Below are positions 51,404 through 60,478 of a stretch of 64,000 bases of DNA, piece after piece; positions within the stretch are counted from its first letter, which is position 1; each line of letters starts with the position of its first letter. Below the pieces are notes generated by a model. It did no database searches, was not told the DNA's origin, and worked only from the letters and a program-made list of their open reading frames with translations. The stretch is from positions 7,192,001 to 7,256,000 of the forward strand of contig NZ_CP058552.1 of the NCBI RefSeq assembly GCF_013401555.1. Reading direction: 5' to 3'. A program made the position numbers and the translations under genes. Source of the DNA: Paenibacillus sp. E222 (lineage in GTDB: Bacteria; Bacillota; Bacilli; Paenibacillales; Paenibacillaceae).

Positions 51404-52690
51404 TTAGTTATGGGTAACAACGGCTCCTGAACCGCCGTACATTTCCAGTTCCTCGTCGAATTCGAGCTTAAGAACCGTCACCTGCTCATGTGTGTCCTCC
51501 GGGGTCATTTGGATCCACGTTGTCCCCGGGATATTGAACCAAGGCACGCCCCCATGAATCTCATGGTGAAGTTCTTTGCCCGAATGCAGCACAGTAATCT
51601 TCTTGATCTTATTGCATAGTCCCTTGATGCATACATTCTCTTTTGGATCGTCATAAACAAACAGATACAATGTCTTTCTGTCCTCGGATACGGTGCTTCC
51701 CCCCAAATAATAGCGAGGCATAATACCTTCACCCGTTCCGAAGACGGCCTCTTCATGGGTTCGGATCCAAGCTCCCAGTCCTAGCAGAATATCCTCCTGC
51801 CTCTTATCAATGGTGCCATCCTCGCGCGGACCGATATCCAGCAGCATATTGCCCCCCATTGAAATACAATCACAGAACATTCGAATGATCTGATTTAACG
51901 ATTTGTATTTATGGTCTGTTGGTACATAGCCCCAGGATGTGTTGATCGTGGTGCAGAACTCCCATGGTCCCTCCGGTCTTGTAATCGGGATGCCTTGCTC
52001 TGGCGTTTTATAATCCCCATAACCTTGAAGGCGGGAGTTGATGATGACATCCGGGTTCAAAGATTGCAGGTAATGCTTGAACTCCGGCAGATTCCACTGC
52101 TCCGCACTTCGCTCCCAGTCCCCATCGAACCACAGCAGATCCACCTTACCGTAATTCGTCATGATCTCCCGCAGCTGGTGGTTATTGAACTCAAGGAATT
52201 TTTTCCATTTCTCCTGATCCTGAACACCATCCACAGGGCTTGAATGCCGATTGACACTGCTGAGATCCTCCGGTACCTTTCCACCTTCAAACACACTAGG
52301 ATAATCCGGGTGCGACCAATCAATCAGCGAAAAGTACATCCCCAGATGTATGCCCTTCTCCCGAATTGCTTCCGCATATTCCCTCACGAGATCCCGATTC
52401 GCTGGTGTCTGCTTGACGACATTGAGGTCACTATACTGCGTATCCCACAGAGCAACACCATCATGATGCTTCGTTGTCAGTACGGCATATCGGGCTCCCG
52501 ATTTCTCAATCAAATCCGCCCACTTCTCCGCATTAAACTTCGATGCCGTAAAGCCGTCCAGCTGCTTCATGTACTCTTCGTAGGAGATCCTTCCATTATA
52601 GAAGGACCACGATTCCGAAACCCCGTCCACAGCATAGATGCCATAGTGGATGAATATTCCCAGCTTGGCCTCTTCAAACCATTTCTGCAT
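51404..52690 (-). CDS. GH29 alpha-L-fucosidase, cytoplasmic
   Basis: 428 residues. The GH29 barrel has KLGIFIHYGIYAV, YAVLTTKHHDGVALWDT and the nucleophile D189 in LLWFDGDW. It removes fucose from imported oligosaccharide. There is no signal peptide, unusual for fucosidases that act on host glycans, so import must come first. A C-terminal beta-sandwich of about 90 residues is present. It lies between the importer binding-protein gene and the CBM9 gene. Confidence 0.94.
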   Translation of the reverse strand: MQKWFEEAKLGIFIHYGIYAVDGVSESWSFYNGRISYEEYMKQLDGFTASKFNAEKWADLIEKSGARYAVLTTKHHDGVALWDTQYSDLNVVKQTPANRDLVREYAEAIREKGIHLGMYFSLIDWSHPDYPSVFEGGKVPEDLSSVNRHSSPVDGVQDQEKWKKFLEFNNHQLREIMTNYGKVDLLWFDGDWERSAEQWNLPEFKHYLQSLNPDVIINSRLQGYGDYKTPEQGIPITRPEGPWEFCTTINTSWGYVPTDHKYKSLNQIIRMFCDCISMGGNMLLDIGPREDGTIDKRQEDILLGLGAWIRTHEEAVFGTGEGIMPRYYLGGSTVSEDRKTLYLFVYDDPKENVCIKGLCNKIKKITVLHSGKELHHEIHGGVPWFNIPGTTWIQMTPEDTHEQVTVLKLEFDEELEMYGGSGAVVTHN

Positions 52691-52723
52691 CCTTGTTCAC
52701 ACCTCTTTCTGGAATCCTTGTTC

Positions 52724-54319
52724 TTATTGGCCTGTGTTCCAGCGATCGTAGGCCCCTTGATACAGTTCAACGATACGGTCGCTGCCCATTTTTTTGATCT
52801 GTGCAATATACTTATCCCAGTTCTCAAGCGGCTCTTGGCCTGTTACGAACTTCGCTTCCATCTGCTTGACGTACGTATCCAGATCAGATAATAAAGCGGT
52901 CGCTTCGCTTTGCTCTTCATTTGTTAAATAAACGTTAGGGAATGGTGATTTTCCGATAGGCACCAACTTCTCTTGATTCTGCTGGTCAAGCCATTCATCA
53001 AATTCGGTTCGAAGACCTTTCGCTATATCCGGATCATTAATACCCGGTGTCAAAATGCCATAGTTCGGCGTAATTTTACCGCGATATTCCTCACGATCCC
53101 CGCCACCAGGAACAGGCAGCCACTCTTTTACGAGATTTTCCTTGTCTTTGAATTTCCACAGCAGACCTTCAGGACCTTGATTGAACAGGGTCGCCCCATC
53201 ATAGCTGTACATATAATCGATCCAACGCATGGTTGCCTCAGGGGACGGGTTGCTGCTCGTAATAGCAAAGGTTCCACGTGCCGATATGCCTGGGTGTTTA
53301 CCGTATACAGGTGAGTCTGCGATCTCACTCTTCACGGGTGTCATCAGCGGATGCTTCGTGCTAGGCTCGCCGCCGAGTGTGAAGTATGGATGGTAGTCGT
53401 TGAACAGCGCAAGCTTGTTGCTTTCGCCTTTTGCTTTTTTCTGATCGCCTGTTTGGGAGAAGGTCTCATGATCCAGCAAATCTTCTTTCCACAAGCGGTT
53501 CATGAACGTCAGATAACCTTTGTAACCTTCTTCTTGATAAGGATAGTGAACTTTTCCGTCCTTATCCGCGTAGATTCCTTCGTTGTACATCCCCCAGAAT
53601 CCGAAGAAGTACATACGAAGATCGTCCAGTTTTACAGAAGTAAGCGGAATTTCATCTTGTTGACCGTTGCCGTTAGGGTCTTCTTCCTTAACACGCTTCA
53701 GGTACGTATATAATTCCTCCGTAGTCTTAGGCTCCTCTACATTAAGTGCTTTTAGGAATTCCCCGTTATACCACATCGGGCCTCTGTACCACACGGCAGC
53801 CGTATCAATAAATGGCAGTGCATACATATGTCCGTCAGGCGTTGTAAATGATTTGCGAACATCCGGGTTTTCGTCGAGAATCTTCTTAATATTCGGGGCA
53901 TAACCCTCATCAATGTATTTTTCCAGTGGGATCAGAATGCCTTGAGTTCCATAAGTAACCTGCTCAGCTGGCTTGAGATCCGCAGCATAGAACATATCCG
54001 GTAAATCGCCACTTGCGAATACCAGGTTCTTCTTGGTTTCAAAGCTGTCGATCGGCGAAAGTTGATACTCCAGCTTGATGCCTGACAATTTCTCCATCTC
54101 TTGCAGGACTGGCATCGTGTTCCAGTCGGCTACCCCCGCATCCTGGGACATGACCTTTAATGTAAGTGGTTTGTCCACAATCGGGAATCCTTCTTTTTTG
54201 ACCCCTTCGACAGTTGAAGTCGCAGAACCTCCATCTTCATTGGAACCACAAGCTGCAAGCAATGCTGCGGATAGGGTGAGGCAGAGTACAATGGATGAAG
54301 CCTTGCGAAGCTTTTTCAT
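52724..54319 (-). CDS. sugar-binding lipoprotein (LplA type)
   Basis: 531 residues. The lipobox is LLAACGS. It has the family layout with LKVMSQDAGVADWNTMPVLQ and ALPFIDTAAVWYRGPMWYNG, and a long insertion-rich middle. It pairs with the two LplB/LplC-type permeases just upstream and should capture the fucosylated oligosaccharide for import. The ATG has GGGGAG upstream. Confidence 0.92.
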   Translation of the reverse strand: MKKLRKASSIVLCLTLSAALLAACGSNEDGGSATSTVEGVKKEGFPIVDKPLTLKVMSQDAGVADWNTMPVLQEMEKLSGIKLEYQLSPIDSFETKKNLVFASGDLPDMFYAADLKPAEQVTYGTQGILIPLEKYIDEGYAPNIKKILDENPDVRKSFTTPDGHMYALPFIDTAAVWYRGPMWYNGEFLKALNVEEPKTTEELYTYLKRVKEEDPNGNGQQDEIPLTSVKLDDLRMYFFGFWGMYNEGIYADKDGKVHYPYQEEGYKGYLTFMNRLWKEDLLDHETFSQTGDQKKAKGESNKLALFNDYHPYFTLGGEPSTKHPLMTPVKSEIADSPVYGKHPGISARGTFAITSSNPSPEATMRWIDYMYSYDGATLFNQGPEGLLWKFKDKENLVKEWLPVPGGGDREEYRGKITPNYGILTPGINDPDIAKGLRTEFDEWLDQQNQEKLVPIGKSPFPNVYLTNEEQSEATALLSDLDTYVKQMEAKFVTGQEPLENWDKYIAQIKKMGSDRIVELYQGAYDRWNTGQ

Positions 54320-54360
54320 GACAACAACTCCCCTTTTTTAGTGTGGATTATGGTTTAAGA

Positions 54361-55269
54361 TCATCCCTTGACGGAACCGATCATAACACCCTGCACAAAG
54401 TAACGCTGAAGGAATGGATAAATCGCAATCACAGGTAAGGTTGAAACAATAATGACGGCATATTTGACCAACGCAGCAATTTCCGCTTTGGAATTCATCG
54501 CCGTTGCTGAAGAGGTATCGATCGCTCCCCCGCCCTGTGCTGCCATCTCCTGAAGTACCAGGATTTGGCGAAGAAAGAGCTGCAGCGGATACTTCGAGGA
54601 ATCGTTTAAATAGATCATGGCACTGAAATAGCTGTTCCAGTGTCCGACCCCGTAGAAGAGCGCCATTACAGCAATGATCGGCATGGAGAGCGGAAGCACA
54701 ATTCGGATGAATAACCGGGTGTTTGTACATCCGTCGATATGGGCCGCTTCCTGCAGCTCCTTGGGAATAGTCGATTGGAAAAACGTACGGCATACGATAA
54801 TATTCCAGATGGATGCAGCTCCTGGCAGAATAAGCGCCCACATGCTGTTCACCATACCAAGATCCTTAACCAGCAAGTAACTCGGGACAAGCCCTCCGCT
54901 GAAAAACATCGTTACCATAAACATGGCCATGAAGAATCCACGTCCCACAAAATCAGAACGGCTGAGCGCGTAGGCTGCCGGAAGAGTGACCATCAGGTTG
55001 ACGAGTGTACCTACGACGGTATAGATGATCGTATTTTTGTACCCAATCCAGATGTTGGTGTTCTCAAAGACGCGGGCATACCCTTCAAACGTAATTCCTT
55101 TGGGTAGCAGCCACATCTCGCCGGAGCTTACAAATTTGGGATCACTGATTGAGGCGCTAATGATGTATAACAGCGGGTAAAGCACAATGATGAGTGCTAT
55201 CGTCAGATAGATGTAGTTGCACCATAAGAACACTTTATCGCTTCTGCTTTCCTTAACCGCGGTTGACAT
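54361..55269 (-). CDS. sugar ABC importer permease (LplC/YtcP type)
   Basis: About 302 residues with six membrane helices and the EAA loop EAAHIDGCTNTRLFIRIVLP. It partners the LplB-type permease. I start at ATG 55269 after GGAGGGG; the frame continues to 55320. No ATPase gene is present. Confidence 0.92.
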   Translation of the reverse strand: MSTAVKESRSDKVFLWCNYIYLTIALIIVLYPLLYIISASISDPKFVSSGEMWLLPKGITFEGYARVFENTNIWIGYKNTIIYTVVGTLVNLMVTLPAAYALSRSDFVGRGFFMAMFMVTMFFSGGLVPSYLLVKDLGMVNSMWALILPGAASIWNIIVCRTFFQSTIPKELQEAAHIDGCTNTRLFIRIVLPLSMPIIAVMALFYGVGHWNSYFSAMIYLNDSSKYPLQLFLRQILVLQEMAAQGGGAIDTSSATAMNSKAEIAALVKYAVIIVSTLPVIAIYPFLQRYFVQGVMIGSVKG

Positions 55270-55285
55270 GTGTTTTCCCCTCCTT

Positions 55286-56257
55286 TTACCACAAGCTGTT
55301 TTCACTGGTGCGACGTGCAATTTGGTTCACCGTAATCAGCAAAATCGCATTAACGACCGAGTTGAACAATCCTACAGCTGTGGAGAAACTGTACTGTGCA
55401 TCGACCAGACCGGACCGATAGACAAATGTCGAGATGACATCGGATGAACCCATGTTCAACGGATTTTGCAGCAGCAAGATTTTCTCGAATCCCACGCCCA
55501 AAATACTGCCCATATTCAGAATTAACAAAATGGTGATCGTAGGGATGATCGCTGGAATGTTAATATGCAGAATTCGTTTAAACCGGCTCGCACCATCCAC
55601 CACGGCAGCTTCATGCAATTGCGGATCCACACCTGAGAGGGCTGCAAGATATATAATGGTACCCCAGCCTGCACTCTGCCAGACTCCTGAGAGTACGTAC
55701 ACCGTCTTGAACCACGCAGGGTCCGTCAGAAATTGAGGGGCCTGAAATCCAAGAGCCTCCACCAAATTGACAATCATGCCTGACGAAGGCGACAAGAAGG
55801 TAATAATCATACCCGACATGACAACGACCGAAATAAAATGCGGTGCATACGTGACCGTCTGTACGGTACGTTTGAAGAAGGAGTCCTTTACTTCATTGAA
55901 GGCTAACGCCAGAATGATCGGCAGCGGAAAACCTATAGCCAGCTCATACAAGCTGATACTGAGGGTATTCCATAACAAATCCCAGAAATAATACGAATTA
56001 AAGAAGCGGATAAAATGATCGAACCCAACCCACGGGCTTCCCGTAACACCAAGCGTCGGGATAAAGTTTTTGAATGCAATTTGTATGCCGTACATCGGCC
56101 CGTAATGAAAAATCAGAAAGTATAGAAATGCTGGCGCGATAAACAGATACAACTCCCAGTTTCGAATCATCCTTCTCCATAATTTATTTTTCTTGCGGTT
56201 CGGAATCGTGTATACCGATAGGTTTTGCGACAAGGCGGACTTCCCTTCTGGCTGCAT
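55286..56257 (-). CDS. sugar ABC importer permease (LplB/YteP type)
   Basis: 323 residues with six membrane helices, the FHYGPMYGIQIAFKNF block and the EAA loop EAAVVDGASRFKRILHINIP. It is first in the seven-gene operon; AAAGGAGG precedes the ATG. A cre site lies about 130 bases upstream. Confidence 0.93.
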   Translation of the reverse strand: MQPEGKSALSQNLSVYTIPNRKKNKLWRRMIRNWELYLFIAPAFLYFLIFHYGPMYGIQIAFKNFIPTLGVTGSPWVGFDHFIRFFNSYYFWDLLWNTLSISLYELAIGFPLPIILALAFNEVKDSFFKRTVQTVTYAPHFISVVVMSGMIITFLSPSSGMIVNLVEALGFQAPQFLTDPAWFKTVYVLSGVWQSAGWGTIIYLAALSGVDPQLHEAAVVDGASRFKRILHINIPAIIPTITILLILNMGSILGVGFEKILLLQNPLNMGSSDVISTFVYRSGLVDAQYSFSTAVGLFNSVVNAILLITVNQIARRTSENSLW

Positions 56258-56388
56258 CAGTTGTTTCCTCCTTTTCTAAATGAAAATCCGTCCGTTTTGT
56301 AAGAAGAGCGAAACACTCCTGTTCAAATGTAAGGAATGAGTCCCGGACCACATTTCTATCATGCGAGGCCCTTGTTTCCCTCACAATT

Positions 56389-56403
56389 TGGTAACGCTTA
56401 CAT
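56389..56403 (-). promoter_or_regulatory. CcpA cre site upstream of the fucosidase operon
   Basis: ATGTAAGCGTTACCA on the minus strand matches WTGNAANCGNWNNCW at every position. It lies 132 bases before the first gene, a usual distance for CcpA repression. Confidence 0.6.
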
Positions 56404-57149
56404 ACTGAGTTTATGAATCATTTTCGAATCCGTAAATATGCTATTTCGATCCTCACTCTTAAAAACACGGAAAGTACTGTTACAACGGGGGTTTACACTT
56501 ATGGTCCCAGCTTGTCATTGTCATTTTGGAGAAGTAAAACATGTGGAATTTGACCCATTTCCCTCTTGAAATTGTCGTTCGGAGTAGCTTCGCATAATCT
56601 TTAGAGATGTCAGATCTGAATAAAAGTTGAGCAACAGACCTTAAAGTCAAAACCCACATATGTTTAGGAAAAAGGTATTCGATGTATGCAGGTCGCATTC
56701 TGGATTCACATCGGTCGTACAGGTCGCAAGGTCTTAGCAAGTTTAGCGCATCGCCATCTTGAATGTAATAGAAGTTTCTCTTCATTGCTGCTGTGTTTCG
56801 ACCTCCTCCTCATGCATTGGTCCTTGCAATGTCTTTCCGGTCTGCTCTCGTAATGGGCGAGGCGTGCCTTTTTTTCTCTTGATGCTTAGAAAAGTAATAA
56901 GGATAGATTTAATTCAAACATATTAATGTAATATTATCTACCATACATTTACCACCTGCATCAAGCTCCCTTATGGCTTGGCTTTATTCTATGAGTTTCT
57001 TCCCGTCTCGGTAAATATGTCGTTTTTATCCTTGACTACAATGTGCATAAACGTAGATAAACACTGGATATATCCAGTCATATATGTTGATTTTGCACAT
57101 GACATGGGGAGCTGGAATGAATGATAATTTCCGAATCAGGCCAAAAAAA
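56404..57149. other. 746-base gap with a weak minus-strand frame
   Basis: An open frame of 101 codons at 56480-56785 (minus, MKRNFYYIQDGDALNLL...) has its GAGGAGG too far upstream (about 17 bases), so I do not call it a gene. A 26-codon plus frame at 57117 with GGGGAG upstream encodes a basic peptide that runs through a terminator. Otherwise the region is AT-rich and empty. Confidence 0.4.
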
Positions 57150-57176
57150 AGCAGCTCCGTTAACACGAAGCGGCTT
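57150..57176 (-). terminator. orphan terminator-like hairpin
   Basis: On the minus strand, AGCCGCTTCG pairs with CGGAGCTGCT (one mismatch) and is followed by nine T. No gene clearly ends here, so a small RNA or remnant transcript may. Confidence 0.5.
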
Positions 57177-57411
57177 TATCGCCTATATAGATATTGATTT
57201 AGATCTTATAAACGACAATTCTAATGTCATTTAACATTACATATTTTAGCTTAATTCCATTTTTTAAATTATTTTGAGTTATAAAACATAACACAAACAA
57301 ATAGAATCATTACATTTCAGTCGGACTACAAACGATTCGGACTGAAAGACCGGTGATCTCCCTAGCAAATACTTCATATCGATCGTCGGTTTCAGAAAGA
57401 AATCAAAAAAA

Positions 57412-57442
57412 AGCGCGCTCCGATCAAGGATCGAAGCACGCT
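57412..57442 (-). terminator. terminator of the SLH gene
   Basis: AGCGTGCTTCGATC pairs with GATCGGAGCGCGCT with G-U pairs and is followed by eight T. It starts 13 bases after the stop at 57455. Confidence 0.8.
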
Positions 57443-57454
57443 GGCAAGACTTGA

Positions 57455-58378
57455 TTATTTTCCAGAAGGCTGTGCTTCTGCCGTGTATCCTGTTGGAATG
57501 TCTGTCTCTGCGGTTACATCGGTAATCACCATTGGATACATCATGTCCGGGTCAGGTTGGATAATCGTATACAGCACAATGGCACGTCCATCCTTCTCCA
57601 GTTTCACATCTTCAATCTTCAATCCATAACCAGGATGAGGCATTTGTGCGGTCAGTTTAACTTTTACCGTCTTGTCATCCACTTTGGTAGATGTCACGGT
57701 AGGCACAATCCCCTGTTGGCCTTCGCCTGGATTCGTTGGAGTAGGTTCTGCCGATCCGCCATTGCCGTGCTTATCTACAAACTCAAGTGCATTGAAGATC
57801 ATGCTTGCAGCCTCCATACGGGTAAGCGACTGATCTGGACGGAAGTTTCCGTCCTTATCCAGTTCAATGATGTCCATGTTCAGCAGGTTCTGGACCGCAG
57901 ATTTGGCGTCCTTACCGATTTTATTTTCGTCTTTAATATCATTATACAGCATGATGACCGGATATTCTCCGGTTGTGTTAATCCCTTCAAGGAGCAAAAT
58001 GGCAAACTGCTCACGCGTCATTTTGGCCTGTGGATTCAGCTCCACCGGAATGGACAGACCATTCTGTGTTGCAGCCTGAACGGCATCGGCGTACCAAGTC
58101 GTTGGACTAATTTTATTTTGTGCCGAAGCGGCAGCGTATTCATTTTTCAGACCAAAAGCGTTCACGATCAGTTGAACACCCTGTGGCTCAGACAATGCGA
58201 GATCCGGACGGAATAGATCCGCCGTTACTCCATTAACAATACCTTTGGCATGTAACGAGTCCACAATCGTTTTTTGTCCTTCATCTTTTACATCCGAAAA
58301 CGCAAGTACCGATGCACCTCCTGCCGTCAAAGACACGCAGAGCGCAAGCGTTGCAGCCAATCCTTTTTTATGTTTCAT
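57455..58378 (-). CDS. secreted SLH protein with C-terminal PrcB-like domain
   Basis: 307 residues. A signal peptide (to about residue 26, VLAFSD) precedes three SLH repeats (about 27-70, 85-145 and 150-200; LFRPDLALSEPQGV, AKMTREQFAILL and NFRPDQSLTRMEAASM), which anchor it to wall polymers. A Thr/Pro/Gly linker leads to a C-terminal domain (about 225-305, KTVKVKLTAQMPHPGYGLKI and ending EAQ) of the PrcB-like fold, known as a protease subunit in other bacteria. No protease gene is nearby. GGAGGTG precedes the ATG. Confidence 0.82.
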   Translation of the reverse strand: MKHKKGLAATLALCVSLTAGGASVLAFSDVKDEGQKTIVDSLHAKGIVNGVTADLFRPDLALSEPQGVQLIVNAFGLKNEYAAASAQNKISPTTWYADAVQAATQNGLSIPVELNPQAKMTREQFAILLLEGINTTGEYPVIMLYNDIKDENKIGKDAKSAVQNLLNMDIIELDKDGNFRPDQSLTRMEAASMIFNALEFVDKHGNGGSAEPTPTNPGEGQQGIVPTVTSTKVDDKTVKVKLTAQMPHPGYGLKIEDVKLEKDGRAIVLYTIIQPDPDMMYPMVITDVTAETDIPTGYTAEAQPSGK

Positions 58379-58645
58379 TTCTTGGCACCTCCATATTTAG
58401 TAAACCCATTTTTGACCTCTTCAATCCTACAGACGGGAGACTCTCCGGAAATGTTTCAGTAAAATCGACATCTGGTGAATAAATGACGGAAATACTGCAT
58501 ATACCCTCACCCTGTGGGCGCTGATCTGCTTTCTTTCCATTATGCTTGCTTGCTTCGTTGACTTCCTTACCGATTAGCGCAAAAATAAGAATAGAGAATT
58601 CTATGGAATGACGGATAAACAGCAAACCCGATCGCATAAAGTAAG

Positions 58646-58683
58646 AGGGCACGACGCGCTATTATCAGGTGTCGGCCCTTTTC
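58646..58683 (+). terminator. attenuator upstream of the BmrC/BmrD-type operon
   Basis: AGGGC-CGAC pairs with GTCG-GCCCT (one bulge) and is followed by TTTTCTT, 53 bases before the ATG of the first exporter gene. This is a terminator in the leader, the layout of the bmrB-type ribosome-mediated attenuation of bmrCD in Bacillus. An open frame MTDKQQTRSHKVRGHDALLSG begins at 58608 and runs through it; without a good ribosome site, I treat it only as a candidate leader peptide. Confidence 0.6.
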
Positions 58684-58735
58684 TTGACTCCGCTTCCGAA
58701 CCAACTTTCACCCTGAACAAAGGAGAACAAATCTT

Positions 58736-60478
58736 ATGTCCAAGAAAGGATTACTACGAGGCTATGTCATTGCCAACTGGCCCGTATATCTGTTCGCTGT
58801 ACTACTGATTATTGCCTCCAATGTAGGTCAGGCGTCCTTGCCCCGAATTCTAGGCAGCTTCACAGATCAGCTCATGCAGAACACATTTCAGATGAATACA
58901 GTCATCCGGTACAGTCTTTCGCTTTTGGCTATTGCCATCGCTTATAATCTGCTGTTCGGTACCGGGCAATTCATGATCATGAAGCTTGGACGCCGCTTCG
59001 AATTTATGACACGTGAGCGTATTTTCGGCAAGTTTTCCGAACTCAGCGAGCACTATTTTTCCAAACAGGGAAATGGGAAACTGCTCAGTTACGTCATGAA
59101 TGATGTCACCTCGGTACGTGAAGCCATCTCCAACGGCGTCACCATGATGACCAATGCTACATTCCTGTTATTATCCTGTATCGTGATGATGCTGCTCAGC
59201 GGAATCCCGATGAGACTTATTCTGATCAGTATTGTGCCTTTGCTGGCCATTCCCTTTCTGGTCGTTTTTTTCGGTCCGCGAATTCGCAAGCGCTCTCGTG
59301 ATGTGCAGGATGCTCTTGCAACGATGACGGAATCCGCAGAGGAACAGCTGGGTGGTATTCGTGTAACCAAAACATTTGCCATTGAAGACAGCGCCCGTGA
59401 ACGATTCGGGCTCACAGTAGATGCAATCAAAAGCAAGCAGCTGCGGCTCGTTCGTCTGTCCTCTCTATTTCAGGCCTTGTTACCGCTGCTGGGTGCCATT
59501 TCACTGGTTGTCTCCCTTCTTGTTGGCGGAATTTTGACGATGCAGAACTCCATTACACTCGGAAGTTTTGTTGCATTGACGTTATACTTGCGGATCATCA
59601 TGGGACCGCTTCAACAAATCGGTAATGTGATCAACACCATGCAGCGTTCTGGAGCATCACTGGAGCGGGTAAATGATCTGTTGACTGAAGTGCCTGACGT
59701 GCGCGAGCTTCCCAATGCGACAAGTCTCAAAGCCGTGAACGACATTACGATAGAGAATCTGTCCTTTTCCTATCCCGGCAGTTTATCCCCTGCGCTCAAA
59801 AACATCAGTCTGAATATCCAGGCAGGACGAACTGTGGGCATTGTGGGCAAAACAGGTTCTGGTAAAAGTACTTTTGTGAAGCTATTGCTGCGTACATATG
59901 AGCCGCCTGAAGGCACGATCCGTATTAACGGAACCGACATCCGGCAGCTGTCGCTGGAAAGTCTGCGATCCCGTATTGCCTATGTACCGCAGGATGGGTT
60001 CCTGTTCAGTACAACCATTCGGGACAATATCGCTTTTAGCGACCGTGAGGTTCCGCTGGACACCGTAGAGCACAGTGCACGACAAGCGATGATATACGAG
60101 AACATTATCCGGTTCCCCGATCGGTTCGATACCCTGCTGGGTGAACGCGGACTCACGTTGTCTGGCGGTCAGCGTCAGCGCACCAGTCTGGCGAGGGGGT
60201 TAATCAAAAAAGCGCAGGTGCTCATTCTGGATGACAGTATGAGTGCTGTGGATGCCGTCACCGAAAGTGGCATTCTGCGCAGCCTTCGTGAGATCGGCAA
60301 AGGAAAAACAACGCTGATTATCTCTCACAGGATAAGTGCGGTCCGTCATGCCGACGAAATAATCGTTCTGGATGAAGGCCGAATCGCTGAACAGGGAACA
60401 CATGCAGGTCTGATGGCCGCAAAAGGATTATATGCTGCAACCTATCGTTTGCAGGAGGAGGGATTACATCATGACTGA
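58736..60478 (+). CDS. heterodimeric multidrug ABC exporter subunit (BmrC type)
   Basis: 580 residues: six membrane helices (about 1-320) then an ATPase with Walker A GIVGKTGSGKST, signature LSGGQRQR and Walker B VLILDDSMSAVD. The residue after Walker B Asp is Asp instead of the catalytic Glu, as in the degenerate site of BmrC/heterodimeric exporters. Partner is the next gene. It exports antibiotics and other drugs. AAAGGAG lies ten bases before the ATG. A leader attenuator precedes it. Confidence 0.92.
   Translation: MSKKGLLRGYVIANWPVYLFAVLLIIASNVGQASLPRILGSFTDQLMQNTFQMNTVIRYSLSLLAIAIAYNLLFGTGQFMIMKLGRRFEFMTRERIFGKFSELSEHYFSKQGNGKLLSYVMNDVTSVREAISNGVTMMTNATFLLLSCIVMMLLSGIPMRLILISIVPLLAIPFLVVFFGPRIRKRSRDVQDALATMTESAEEQLGGIRVTKTFAIEDSARERFGLTVDAIKSKQLRLVRLSSLFQALLPLLGAISLVVSLLVGGILTMQNSITLGSFVALTLYLRIIMGPLQQIGNVINTMQRSGASLERVNDLLTEVPDVRELPNATSLKAVNDITIENLSFSYPGSLSPALKNISLNIQAGRTVGIVGKTGSGKSTFVKLLLRTYEPPEGTIRINGTDIRQLSLESLRSRIAYVPQDGFLFSTTIRDNIAFSDREVPLDTVEHSARQAMIYENIIRFPDRFDTLLGERGLTLSGGQRQRTSLARGLIKKAQVLILDDSMSAVDAVTESGILRSLREIGKGKTTLIISHRISAVRHADEIIVLDEGRIAEQGTHAGLMAAKGLYAATYRLQEEGLHHD

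Noticed and set aside
56480..56785. A 101-codon minus-strand frame
   Set aside because: The only purine-rich site is about 17 bases from the ATG, and no family is recognised.
57117..57197. A 26-codon basic peptide with GGGGAG upstream
   Set aside because: It runs through a terminator hairpin and ends at random; too short to support without conservation.
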